Of a stretch of DNA of 13,939 bases, positions 1 to 6,008 are shown piece after piece. The notes under the pieces were generated by a model. That model did no database searches. It saw nothing but the letters and a program-made list of their open reading frames with translations, and was not told the origin of the DNA. The stretch spans positions 1 through 13,939 of the forward strand of contig JANXQX010000119.1 in assembly GCA_025353305.1 (NCBI GenBank). The letters are read 5' to 3'. Both the position numbers and the translations under genes were made by a program. Every line of letters starts with the position of its first letter. The stretch's first letter is position 1. Source of the DNA: Holophagaceae bacterium (GTDB lineage: Bacteria; Acidobacteriota; Holophagae; Holophagales; Holophagaceae).

Positions 1-37
1 GCTATGACTCCCTCTTTTCTGCTCGGACTCGGTTGAC

Positions 38-988
38 ATGGGCCGACATTTCCTTTCCCCGCCGAGGGATGAGATTGCTCTGCGCCAAACCATCCAGGCC
101 GAAGGACCCATCACTTCGCTGGAGGCCTTGAAGCCGATCCAAGAGAAATGGGGAGTGGATGGGGCCGCCATGGCCCTCTGCATTTATTTGGAGCAACGTC
201 ATGCAGATTTCATCGCGGCTGTAGATTCGGAGGATGTCGCCCCATGGTCAGGTACGGCTGGAATGCTGGTGTTAGTCGTACCTGGCCTTTATTACCGCGA
301 ACGGCCTGAACTGGGAGGCGATGGGGAGTTGGCCTTGCAGGTGGCGAAGGCTTGCGGCTTTGAAGCCCACCGGGTAACGACCGATAGCCTCGGGACAGTG
401 CGGGACAATGCCCGGATATTGGCGCATGAGCTCACAGCGTGCGGTGATAGACCTGTCGTTGTAGTAAGCCAGAGCATCGGCGCACTCCACGTTCGCCAAG
501 TGCTTGCAGAACTCGGACCAAGTGATCCCGCCCCATTCCAAGCTTGGTTGAACATCGGAGGCACCCCATTTGGTGCACACGCCATCGCGCGCATGCTCGG
601 AACGTCCACGCGGCGGCTAGCTGGCCGGATTCTGGCGAAGGTCCAAGGGCTCCCCTTCGAGGCGGTCGAGGAATCAATGCCCTCCCACGCTCTGTGGCAG
701 CGGCCCTTCCCAGAAATTCGAAAGTCTCGCCTTGTGACGCTTCTGCCCATACCCATGGAAAGCCAGGTCCAGAAACCGTTGCAGGCCCGGTTTGCCGAAC
801 TGAAGGATCAGGGTCCATCCGATGGCATGGTGTTGCTCGCGCAATCCCTACCACCCGGCGAGATCTACCCTTTGTGGGGATGTGACCATCTCCTCCGCAC
901 CGCGGCGGCTGGTGAAACTCTCTATCGTCTCTTCCGCTGGTTGCGGCGCGAACTCAGCGTTTCCGGCGGCCTAGCATCCAGCCGATGA
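38..988 (+). CDS. Alpha/beta-hydrolase-like protein, paralogue of the product at 4053-5129
   Basis: This 316-residue soluble protein looks like a serine alpha/beta hydrolase. A hydrophobic strand ending VVPGLYYRE lies near residues 77-88. A nucleophile elbow SQSIG (Ser146) follows the strand VVVV, where the usual first Gly is Ser. GPSDG (Asp262) and LWGCDH (His284) then fall in the order expected for the acid and base of a triad. No signal peptide or membrane segment is seen. The same landmarks (VPG.[FY]YRE, a W[LI]N[LI] strand, GP[SN]DG, PLWG.DH) recur in the product at 4053-5129, so the two are paralogues. ATG at 38 is the first start after an in-frame TGA at 5-7; no strong ribosome binding site precedes it. 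The last 35 bases overlap the end of the convergent gene. The substrate is unknown; a lipid ester or thioester is possible by context. Triad assignment is inference, while the gene itself is secure. Confidence 0.8.
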   Translation: MGRHFLSPPRDEIALRQTIQAEGPITSLEALKPIQEKWGVDGAAMALCIYLEQRHADFIAAVDSEDVAPWSGTAGMLVLVVPGLYYRERPELGGDGELALQVAKACGFEAHRVTTDSLGTVRDNARILAHELTACGDRPVVVVSQSIGALHVRQVLAELGPSDPAPFQAWLNIGGTPFGAHAIARMLGTSTRRLAGRILAKVQGLPFEAVEESMPSHALWQRPFPEIRKSRLVTLLPIPMESQVQKPLQARFAELKDQGPSDGMVLLAQSLPPGEIYPLWGCDHLLRTAAAGETLYRLFRWLRRELSVSGGLASSR

Positions 989-1523
989 GCACGCCAATAA
1001 TAAGGCCCCCGATGCCAAGACCCATACCGGTCTTTTTGGCAGCGGCGAGGAGTGGATTGTCAAAGACATCGACACTGGCATGAAGGCTTGCCACCACCCA
1101 GCGGCCTTCGTACTTCACCATCGTGGCGGTCCACCGGCTTTTCTGGGTGAATTGAAGATGACTCTTGAGCTTGAACTCGTCGGCAGAACCCCCGAAGGCT
1201 ACACCCGTATCCCCGTAAAGGATCGTCAGCTCGTCCACTGTCGGATTCATCTGGAAGGACTCCACCACTGCGCTGGGCCCATCCGCCATGCGGTGCAGGT
1301 AGGCCTCCACTTGGGCCCTTCCACGACAGACCTGCGCATCCTGCCAAGTGACCACCACGTTGGGGTGCAGATGATTGAGCAGGGCCGCGTAGTCCTTCCT
1401 GTTGGCGGCGGCGGTGATTTCAGTCTTCAGCTTCCGTAGTTCGTTGTGGGTCTCATCAGGGCTTTGTGCGACGAGGCCGCAGAAGGCAAACATCACGAAG
1501 ATGATATGTCTCGACACACGCAT
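954..1523 (-). CDS. Secreted, membrane-tethered NTF2-like (SnoaL/DUF4440-type) protein
   Basis: The product is 189 residues if it starts at ATG 1523. That ATG is preceded by GGAG with six-base spacing, so I prefer it to the in-frame GTG at 1535. The N-terminus (MRVSRHIIFVMFAFCGLVAQ) reads as a signal peptide. The body has the pattern of an NTF2-like cone fold: an N-terminal helix with AAANRKDYAALLNHLHPNVVVTW, a central CRGRAQVEAYL, then alternating strands with RWTATMVKYEGRWVVASLH. The C-terminus has a glycine-rich hydrophobic helix (KTGMGLGIGGLIIGVLIGWMLG) closed by RRKR, which suggests an anchor with the basic tail in the cytoplasm. NTF2-like proteins can be small enzymes (isomerases, cyclases) or ligand-binding folds, and nothing here decides which. 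It is the last gene of the operon, 24 bases after the Rieske gene, and overlaps the convergent gene's end by 35 bases. Confidence 0.75.
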   Translation of the reverse strand: MRVSRHIIFVMFAFCGLVAQSPDETHNELRKLKTEITAAANRKDYAALLNHLHPNVVVTWQDAQVCRGRAQVEAYLHRMADGPSAVVESFQMNPTVDELTILYGDTGVAFGGSADEFKLKSHLQFTQKSRWTATMVKYEGRWVVASLHASVDVFDNPLLAAAKKTGMGLGIGGLIIGVLIGWMLGRRKR

Positions 1524-1547
1524 TGTTGACTCCACTGGATCGGTAAT

Positions 1548-2513
1548 TCACTCTAACCGGTTCTCGGCTAACAATCGCGTGGCGAGCCAGGAGAGATAGG
1601 TCTCCTGCCCCTGGTCCACAGGTGTGAGAGATGCTGGATGAAGGGTAGCCCCCCGGATCTCCCGTATCTCGTGTTCGAAGAATTCCCGCGTCATCCACCA
1701 ACGGAGGGGCCGATCCAGGCGGGAGGTGCTTAAAGGCCACATTTGGACGAGTGTGCGGCAAGGACCGTCGGGAAGGATGAAGATTGCCAGTTGGCTGGTG
1801 ATCCGTTGGAACCGCATCTCTGCTAAGACAGCGTGCCCACCCCACACCGTGTACCGCATACGGACAGGGCCACCGTCAATCCAGCGTAGCAGCCGGTCCG
1901 GGAAGGAACGGCCTACGATGTCGAACTCATGATCTACCTCCAGCGCGTCTGGGTGCGGTGTCGACACTTCCGGGGGACGCCGGTGCCGACGCCCGTGAAC
2001 ATGTTCGAAATGGGGCACGTCGAATCCATTGGCAGTGAGAAGGTACCAGGGCAACTCAGCCTGGAGAAGGATGGGCTTTGCGGAGTGCAGCCTAGCCTCT
2101 GGGAAGCGAGGGAGCGGATGGGACGGCTCGGGCCCAATATGGCCGAAGACCCAACCGTAGGCCGTCTCTGTCGGGAAGACATGAAGGCCCCGGTCAGGTA
2201 CCTGTATGTGCCCTGGGGCCTCCATGCATCGGCCATTGGATCCAAATGCCCAACCATGCAGGGGGCAGCGGAGACGGCCTGAGGCATCCACAGCACCTGT
2301 CTCCAGGCGCACACCCATGTGCGGGCATTGATTGAGGGCGGCTCGGATTCCAGAGGAGCCATCTCGCCAAATCACAAACGAGAATCCTGCGGATGTCCTG
2401 GCTATGGGGCGATGGCCGATCAACCGTTCTGGCGCCAGCGGAATCCAACCCCTGGTGAGAGGCCATTCAGACCCCCACCGCTCCAGGGCCATCAGCCAGG
2501 GTGCTGGACTCAC
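1548..2513 (-). CDS. Rieske [2Fe-2S] non-heme iron oxygenase
   Basis: The product is 321 residues with the two-part layout of a Rieske oxygenase large subunit. The Rieske cluster motif is C63-P-H65 and C83-P-L-H86, followed by GWAF. The mononuclear iron site is N162-G-F-D165-x2-H168-x4-H173, matching the D-x2-H-x4-H pattern of naphthalene-dioxygenase-type enzymes. A C-terminal acidic residue around E283 or D300 would supply the third ligand. The NGFDVPHFEHVH wording and the length resemble single-component monooxygenases of the KshA/DAF-36 (sterol-acting) kind more than two-subunit ring dioxygenases. That resemblance is an impression only. Such enzymes need a ferredoxin or flavin reductase, and none is encoded here. 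The start is GTG, overlapping the desaturase stop as GTGA, with GAGGT about six bases upstream. It probably hydroxylates or desaturates a hydrophobic substrate made by the neighbouring genes. Confidence 0.9.
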   Translation of the reverse strand: MSPAPWLMALERWGSEWPLTRGWIPLAPERLIGHRPIARTSAGFSFVIWRDGSSGIRAALNQCPHMGVRLETGAVDASGRLRCPLHGWAFGSNGRCMEAPGHIQVPDRGLHVFPTETAYGWVFGHIGPEPSHPLPRFPEARLHSAKPILLQAELPWYLLTANGFDVPHFEHVHGRRHRRPPEVSTPHPDALEVDHEFDIVGRSFPDRLLRWIDGGPVRMRYTVWGGHAVLAEMRFQRITSQLAIFILPDGPCRTLVQMWPLSTSRLDRPLRWWMTREFFEHEIREIRGATLHPASLTPVDQGQETYLSWLATRLLAENRLE

Positions 2514-3460
2514 GCCTGGACCTCAAGGATCTGCTCCAGCGCTGGATCGACTTTGAGTGCGTCCGGCGACTGGGCAGGTCGTGGCCCGCGCCACATCTGC
2601 CAATAGATGTCCCAGAAGCTCGGGTAGGAGTCCCCTTTCCGGAACTGCTCGGGAAGATGCAGCCAGGAAACGTCGGGTCGACGGTGGTGGTTGAGGTGCA
2701 GATGGTAGTTTAGAAATATCCACCGCACCGGTGTACTGACACGCAGGTTCCAGGCCCCCTCACGGATATTGCGGATGGAGAAGGCGTGGTCAGCGTACTG
2801 GAGGGACCCCCAGATCCATCCAAAGGTCAGATAACAGATCAACCAGGCCTTCCAGGTGACGAGTCCCGACATGATCAAGGAGCCATGCAGGAGGATGGCG
2901 AACATTGTTTCCAAAGGGATGCGGTAGGGCGGAACGGTGGCCACGCCTGCGAGCATTGCCACGGTGCCGGTCTGTTCCGGGTCCCCGCCTTTAAGCTTGG
3001 CCATATGGCGGGGGAGCCAGGGGAGCAGTGCAACAAGGGCACAGCCGATCGGCACAATGGGCCAGTAAAACCCTGTGAAGATCCCGTAGAACTGGATGGA
3101 TTTGAGGAAGCGACTGTCTTGGGGGCGGTACTGGTCGAATAGTTCTGCGTCTGTCCGGTTCCGGCGGTGGTGTCCGAGATGGCAAGCCCGTTGGAAGGCC
3201 AGCGAAGTGGGGAACATCGCCGCCAGCACCAAGCCTGAGGTCTCGTTGAGCCAGGTCCTGGGATGGAGAATGCGGTGGACGGATTCATGGAGCAGGGCGA
3301 ACACCGTATTCCCAAGCAATGCGAACAGCCCGACTGCCAGGGCCCGCTGCCAGAGGGCTGGAGCATGGGAAGCCCAGATCAGGAGTGCCAGGCAGCCGCC
3401 CACGGACAGGGCACTCAGGGCCAGGTTCAGGTGAGCAGGGATGGGGTGGTCTGAGGACAT
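2510..3460 (-). CDS. Membrane di-iron fatty acid desaturase/hydroxylase family protein
   Basis: The product is 316 residues with several hydrophobic spans (about 12-32, 38-58, 74-90, 124-149, 182-215) and the histidine boxes of the membrane fatty acid desaturase superfamily. These are H58-ESV-H62 (HxxxH), H94-LG-H97-H98 (HxxHH) and H255-LN-H258-H259 (HxxHH), with an extra His225 in QYADH. These ligands hold a di-iron centre on the cytoplasmic side that activates O2 to desaturate, hydroxylate or ketolate an acyl chain or isoprenoid. The substrate cannot be read from the sequence. Fatty acyl lipids, sphingolipid-type bases and carotenoids are all used by relatives. The start overlaps the end of the PAP2 gene by 34 bases and the stop overlaps the Rieske start, so the two oxygen-dependent enzymes are likely made together. 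No strong Shine-Dalgarno sequence precedes ATG 3460, which fits translational coupling. Confidence 0.88.
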   Translation of the reverse strand: MSSDHPIPAHLNLALSALSVGGCLALLIWASHAPALWQRALAVGLFALLGNTVFALLHESVHRILHPRTWLNETSGLVLAAMFPTSLAFQRACHLGHHRRNRTDAELFDQYRPQDSRFLKSIQFYGIFTGFYWPIVPIGCALVALLPWLPRHMAKLKGGDPEQTGTVAMLAGVATVPPYRIPLETMFAILLHGSLIMSGLVTWKAWLICYLTFGWIWGSLQYADHAFSIRNIREGAWNLRVSTPVRWIFLNYHLHLNHHRRPDVSWLHLPEQFRKGDSYPSFWDIYWQMWRGPRPAQSPDALKVDPALEQILEVQA

Positions 3461-4089
3461 GTGAGAGTTGGACGATACCGATATTCAATCATCCCCGCTA
3501 GTAGGAGTCCTCCTGCCAGATCCAGGACATGATGCAAGTGCAGGACCAGCGTGGAGACCATCACCAGGCCCGCCCAGAGAAACAAGAGGCCACGAATCGC
3601 CCGGGATCTATCCGTGGACCCATGCCAAGCAGTGGACAGGGCGAAGGCGACATGGAGTGACGGGAATAGGTTGTAGCGCATCCCGATGGTCGCCGAAGCC
3701 GCAACCCAAAAGGACCATGGTGGTGGTGCGGATCGAGCAAATCCAGGTGCCAACTCCGCGGGAAGCATCAAAAAGAAGGCTCCGGCGATCAGGATTTCTG
3801 CCACCAATACCTTCCGGAAATGCACCAGAGCGGTGGGATCATTTCTCAGTGAAAAGGCAACTCCTCCCATGGTGGGCCCAATGGTTAGGTACACAAGGGA
3901 AGCCTGGGGCAGAAAGGGAAGCACACCTTCCCATGAGAAGTGAATGGGAACACGCCACCCATGGAGGCCGGTGATGTGGTTTGCCCCCGCGAAAACCAGC
4001 AGGAAGCACAAGGTCACCCACGCTGATTCCTGGAGCCAAGCGGGTACACGATTCAAGTTACCCCCGCCGAGGAGACGGTGGGTTCGCAT
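3427..4089 (-). CDS. PAP2-superfamily integral membrane phosphatase/phosphotransferase
   Basis: The product is 220 residues and strongly hydrophobic, with about six membrane segments. It carries the two C-terminal motifs of the PAP2 superfamily: F142-PSLH (Ser144, His146) and, about 40 residues later, H186-H187-VL-D190-LAGG. These place the phosphate-binding and nucleophilic histidines at the outer membrane face. The wording NLFPSLHVAFAL is closest to the PAP2_3 branch (inositolphosphotransferase/Aur1-like), which can transfer a phospho-headgroup to a lipid alcohol, rather than to plain undecaprenyl-pyrophosphate phosphatases. The branch assignment is tentative. The first motif (KxxxxxxRP) is not obvious, as in many Aur1-like members. 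It overlaps the upstream hydrolase gene by 37 bases and the downstream desaturase gene by 34 bases. A headgroup transfer or dephosphorylation step on the lipid handled by this operon is a reasonable guess. Confidence 0.82.
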   Translation of the reverse strand: MRTHRLLGGGNLNRVPAWLQESAWVTLCFLLVFAGANHITGLHGWRVPIHFSWEGVLPFLPQASLVYLTIGPTMGGVAFSLRNDPTALVHFRKVLVAEILIAGAFFLMLPAELAPGFARSAPPPWSFWVAASATIGMRYNLFPSLHVAFALSTAWHGSTDRSRAIRGLLFLWAGLVMVSTLVLHLHHVLDLAGGLLLAGMIEYRYRPTLTCPQTTPSLLT

Positions 4090-5129
4090 GTCGAGCCGGA
4101 GTCTTCAATCAGCATGGTGCCCTTGTTGGGGGCTAGTGAGGCGAGAAAGATACTTCGAAGGAGCGGAGTGGCATCCCAATCCGGTTCCAGATAGTGATCC
4201 AAGCCCCAGAGTGGGCAGATGATGCCAGGCAGCCGTGCCGCATCTTCCAACAGGATACCTCCGCCATCATTCGGCCCCAAGGGCGCCAAGCGTCTGTATG
4301 CCCGAAAGGCCCAGCGATGGCGCAGATGCCGCCGCAAGGGAAAGGCCAGCACATGAACCAGCCGGAGCGATTTCGGCAAGGGAGGCCATTCTGTGATGGA
4401 ACCCTCCTCTCCATGGCGTAGATCGTCAGCAGCGGCGAAACTTTGCCCTCTCAACCAGAGCAGCCATCTTATGCCGACCATTCTGAAGGGCTGCCGTCGA
4501 AGCCACATGATGAGTGGCGTACCTTGGACCAGACCACTGAGATTAATCCAGGCTCGGACGCATCCCCACGAGGCCCCGCCGTCCATTTTCAAGGCCATTT
4601 TGACGTCTGCGCCCCCCTTGCTCAAGGTCACAAGCAGAACATGGCTGGCTGTCTGGGCCAGCAACCAATCGTTGATGATCCGCGCATTTTCCTCCACGCG
4701 TCCAAAACTATGAACCGGCACCACTTCAGTACTCAACCCAAGTTCTTGAAGAAGTGTGGTGATGCGTGCGCCGTCAGCGCCAGTGTGCTTGTGCTCGCGG
4801 TAAAACGCTCCAGGGACTATGCCAACAACCACTGAATCCATTTGTGGCTTCTCGGGCACATTAAGGACGGATTCGAGAAACAATCGGTTTTCACCACGTC
4901 TCAAGATCCGGTCATAGAGCAATGCAGTGGCTGATTCGATGTCAGGGCGTGCTGATTCCCTCCAGCTATCACACATCTCTTGCAGGTCCGCCGGACATTG
5001 GCATTCCTCGGCCTGTTTGAATAGGTCCAGATCTTGCGAGTCGAAGTGAGGACGCTGATCCGGCGTCAATGATCGGGTCTTCCCATCCATCCCAAATAGT
5101 CCCGCATATTTTGGTTTGGACCTAGCCAA
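4053..5129 (-). CDS. Alpha/beta-hydrolase-like protein, first gene of the lipid-type operon
   Basis: The product is 358 residues. An N-terminal region (1-95) is rich in charged residues and unlike the paralogue's beginning. The hydrolase-like core begins at SVVVGIVPGAFYRE (about 99-111). The likely nucleophile is Ser170 in TLSKGG, a T-x-S-x-G elbow after the strand HVLLV. Asp288 (GPNDG) and His312 (PLWGLDH) complete a plausible triad. The core parallels the protein at 38-988 segment by segment. A hydrophobic, basic stretch (about 205-228, with W-L-R-R and W-L-L-W-L-R) may touch membrane. The start is TTG at 5129, directly after an in-frame TGA and behind GGGG at short spacing; ATG at 5090 is an alternative. 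It leads the minus-strand operon and overlaps the PAP2 gene. The substrate is unknown, with an acyl ester or thioester hydrolase or acyltransferase role inferred. Confidence 0.78.
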   Translation of the reverse strand: MARSKPKYAGLFGMDGKTRSLTPDQRPHFDSQDLDLFKQAEECQCPADLQEMCDSWRESARPDIESATALLYDRILRRGENRLFLESVLNVPEKPQMDSVVVGIVPGAFYREHKHTGADGARITTLLQELGLSTEVVPVHSFGRVEENARIINDWLLAQTASHVLLVTLSKGGADVKMALKMDGGASWGCVRAWINLSGLVQGTPLIMWLRRQPFRMVGIRWLLWLRGQSFAAADDLRHGEEGSITEWPPLPKSLRLVHVLAFPLRRHLRHRWAFRAYRRLAPLGPNDGGGILLEDAARLPGIICPLWGLDHYLEPDWDATPLLRSIFLASLAPNKGTMLIEDSGSTCEPTVSSAGVT

Positions 5130-5534
5130 TCATCCCCAACATTCCTTTAGTGATTTTTGGAACACGGCGTCCAATCCTGAAATGGCCGGTTGACGTCCTC
5201 CCGAAACATGGTTCAGCCACCCTGTTGATTCCACCTTGGTTGACTCACTCCGCAATTCTGCTGCAGCCCCGGGTGATGTCCAGGTCTTCGAAACCCTACT
5301 CCATGCTCCGCTGCAGTATCAATTCTTCTGTGAAAGTCAAATCCCCAGGCCGATAAACAAATTGTTATCCGTACCCAGGTAGGGGTCCTTGCTGCATAGG
5401 TGGCTAAAGGCGGCGTGAACTCCTTTGCAACGCCATTGATTCCAAGGATTGTCAGCTCATGTGTCAATTGGACAGATGGATAAGTCCAAATGACAGTTCG
5501 TTTGGCCCCGGACGGCAACCTCTGTTGCTACCAG
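5130..5534. other. Gene-free intergenic stretch between divergent transcription units
   Basis: About 400 bases lie between the start of the minus-strand operon and the BlaI operator region. The stretch appears more AT-rich than the genes to its right. It has only short open frames without recognisable protein content; the longest is a minus-strand 101-codon frame at 5213-5518 with an unconvincing composition. It must contain the promoter for the minus-strand operon, but I could not settle on a convincing -35/-10 pair. No tRNA, terminal inverted repeats or transposase fragment was found. The change in composition could mark the edge of an acquired block. Confidence 0.5.
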
Positions 5535-5535
5535 C

Positions 5536-5587
5536 TACGAAAAAATTCGTTGAAACCTACGACAAACTTCGTACACTTTGTTTCGTA
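5536..5587 (+). promoter_or_regulatory. Promoter with three BlaI/MecI-type operator boxes
   Basis: Three copies of a TACGA-N6-TCGTA-like inverted repeat stand just upstream of the repressor gene. They are 5536-5551 (TACGA/TCGTT), 5558-5573 (TACGA/TCGTA, perfect arms) and 5572-5587 (TACAC/TCGTA, weaker left arm). A plausible promoter overlaps them: -35 TTGAAA at 5550-5555, a 16-base spacer and -10 TACACT at 5572-5577. Box 2 then covers the spacer and box 3 the -10. BlaI/MecI repressors are known to bind short dyads over their own promoters, so autoregulation of the two-gene operon is the natural reading. The half-site differs from the TACA/TGTA of staphylococcal operators. Binding itself is inferred. 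Confidence 0.7.
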
Positions 5588-5606
5588 GGCACTCCTGGAG
5601 CACCGC

Positions 5607-6008
5607 ATGTACTCGATTAATGAACAGACCAACCGGCCCGCGAAACCCACGGATGGCGAACTGGCGATTCTCACGGTGCTGTGGCAGTTGGGGCCGTCCA
5701 CGGTCCGGCAGATCTTCGATGTGCTGAGCGAGGGCAGGGACCTGGGCTACACCACGGTGCTCAAGATGCTGCAGATCATGACCGACAAGGGGCTGGTGAC
5801 CCGGGACGAGACCGAGCGCACCCATGTGTACACGGAACGGTATTCGGAATCGGACACCCAGTCGCATCTGGTGAAGGACCTCGCCGACCGGGCCTTCGGG
5901 GGTTCGGCCATGCGGCTGGTGATGTCGGCCTTGGCCTCGAAACGGGCCAGCCGCAAGGAACTCACGGAAATCCGTCGTCTGCTCGATGAAGCCGGAGGTG
6001 GGAAATGA
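5607..6008 (+). CDS. blaI: BlaI/MecI/CopY-family winged-helix transcriptional repressor
   Basis: The product is 133 residues, a usual length for the family (about 120-140). The N-terminal winged helix starts at about residue 14 with PTDGELAILTVLWQLG. It has the helix STVRQIFDVLSE, the recognition helix region GYTTVLKMLQIMTDKGLVTR and a wing with THVYTERYSE. The C-terminal helical part (about 85-130) is the dimerisation region that is cleaved in staphylococcal relatives. ATG 5607 follows GGAG (5597-5600) at six bases. Its stop overlaps the M56 protease start as ATGA, the classic repressor/sensor-protease pairing, and the operator boxes upstream suggest autoregulation. No beta-lactamase gene is in view, so the regulon may lie elsewhere. 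The symbol is used in the family sense only. Confidence 0.92.
   Translation: MYSINEQTNRPAKPTDGELAILTVLWQLGPSTVRQIFDVLSEGRDLGYTTVLKMLQIMTDKGLVTRDETERTHVYTERYSESDTQSHLVKDLADRAFGGSAMRLVMSALASKRASRKELTEIRRLLDEAGGGK

Noticed and set aside
1..37. Start of a tiny open frame at ATG 4 ending TGA 34-36
   Set aside because: It has only ten codons with no supporting context. It could be chance or the edge of an upstream arrangement outside the window.
4443..4835. 130-codon plus-strand open frame
   Set aside because: It is antisense to the hydrolase-like gene whose motifs match its paralogue, so the plus frame is a shadow.
5213..5518. 101-codon minus-strand open frame in the intergenic region
   Set aside because: It has no convincing ribosome binding site or family likeness, its tail reads like non-coding sequence, and it sits in the more AT-rich spacer.
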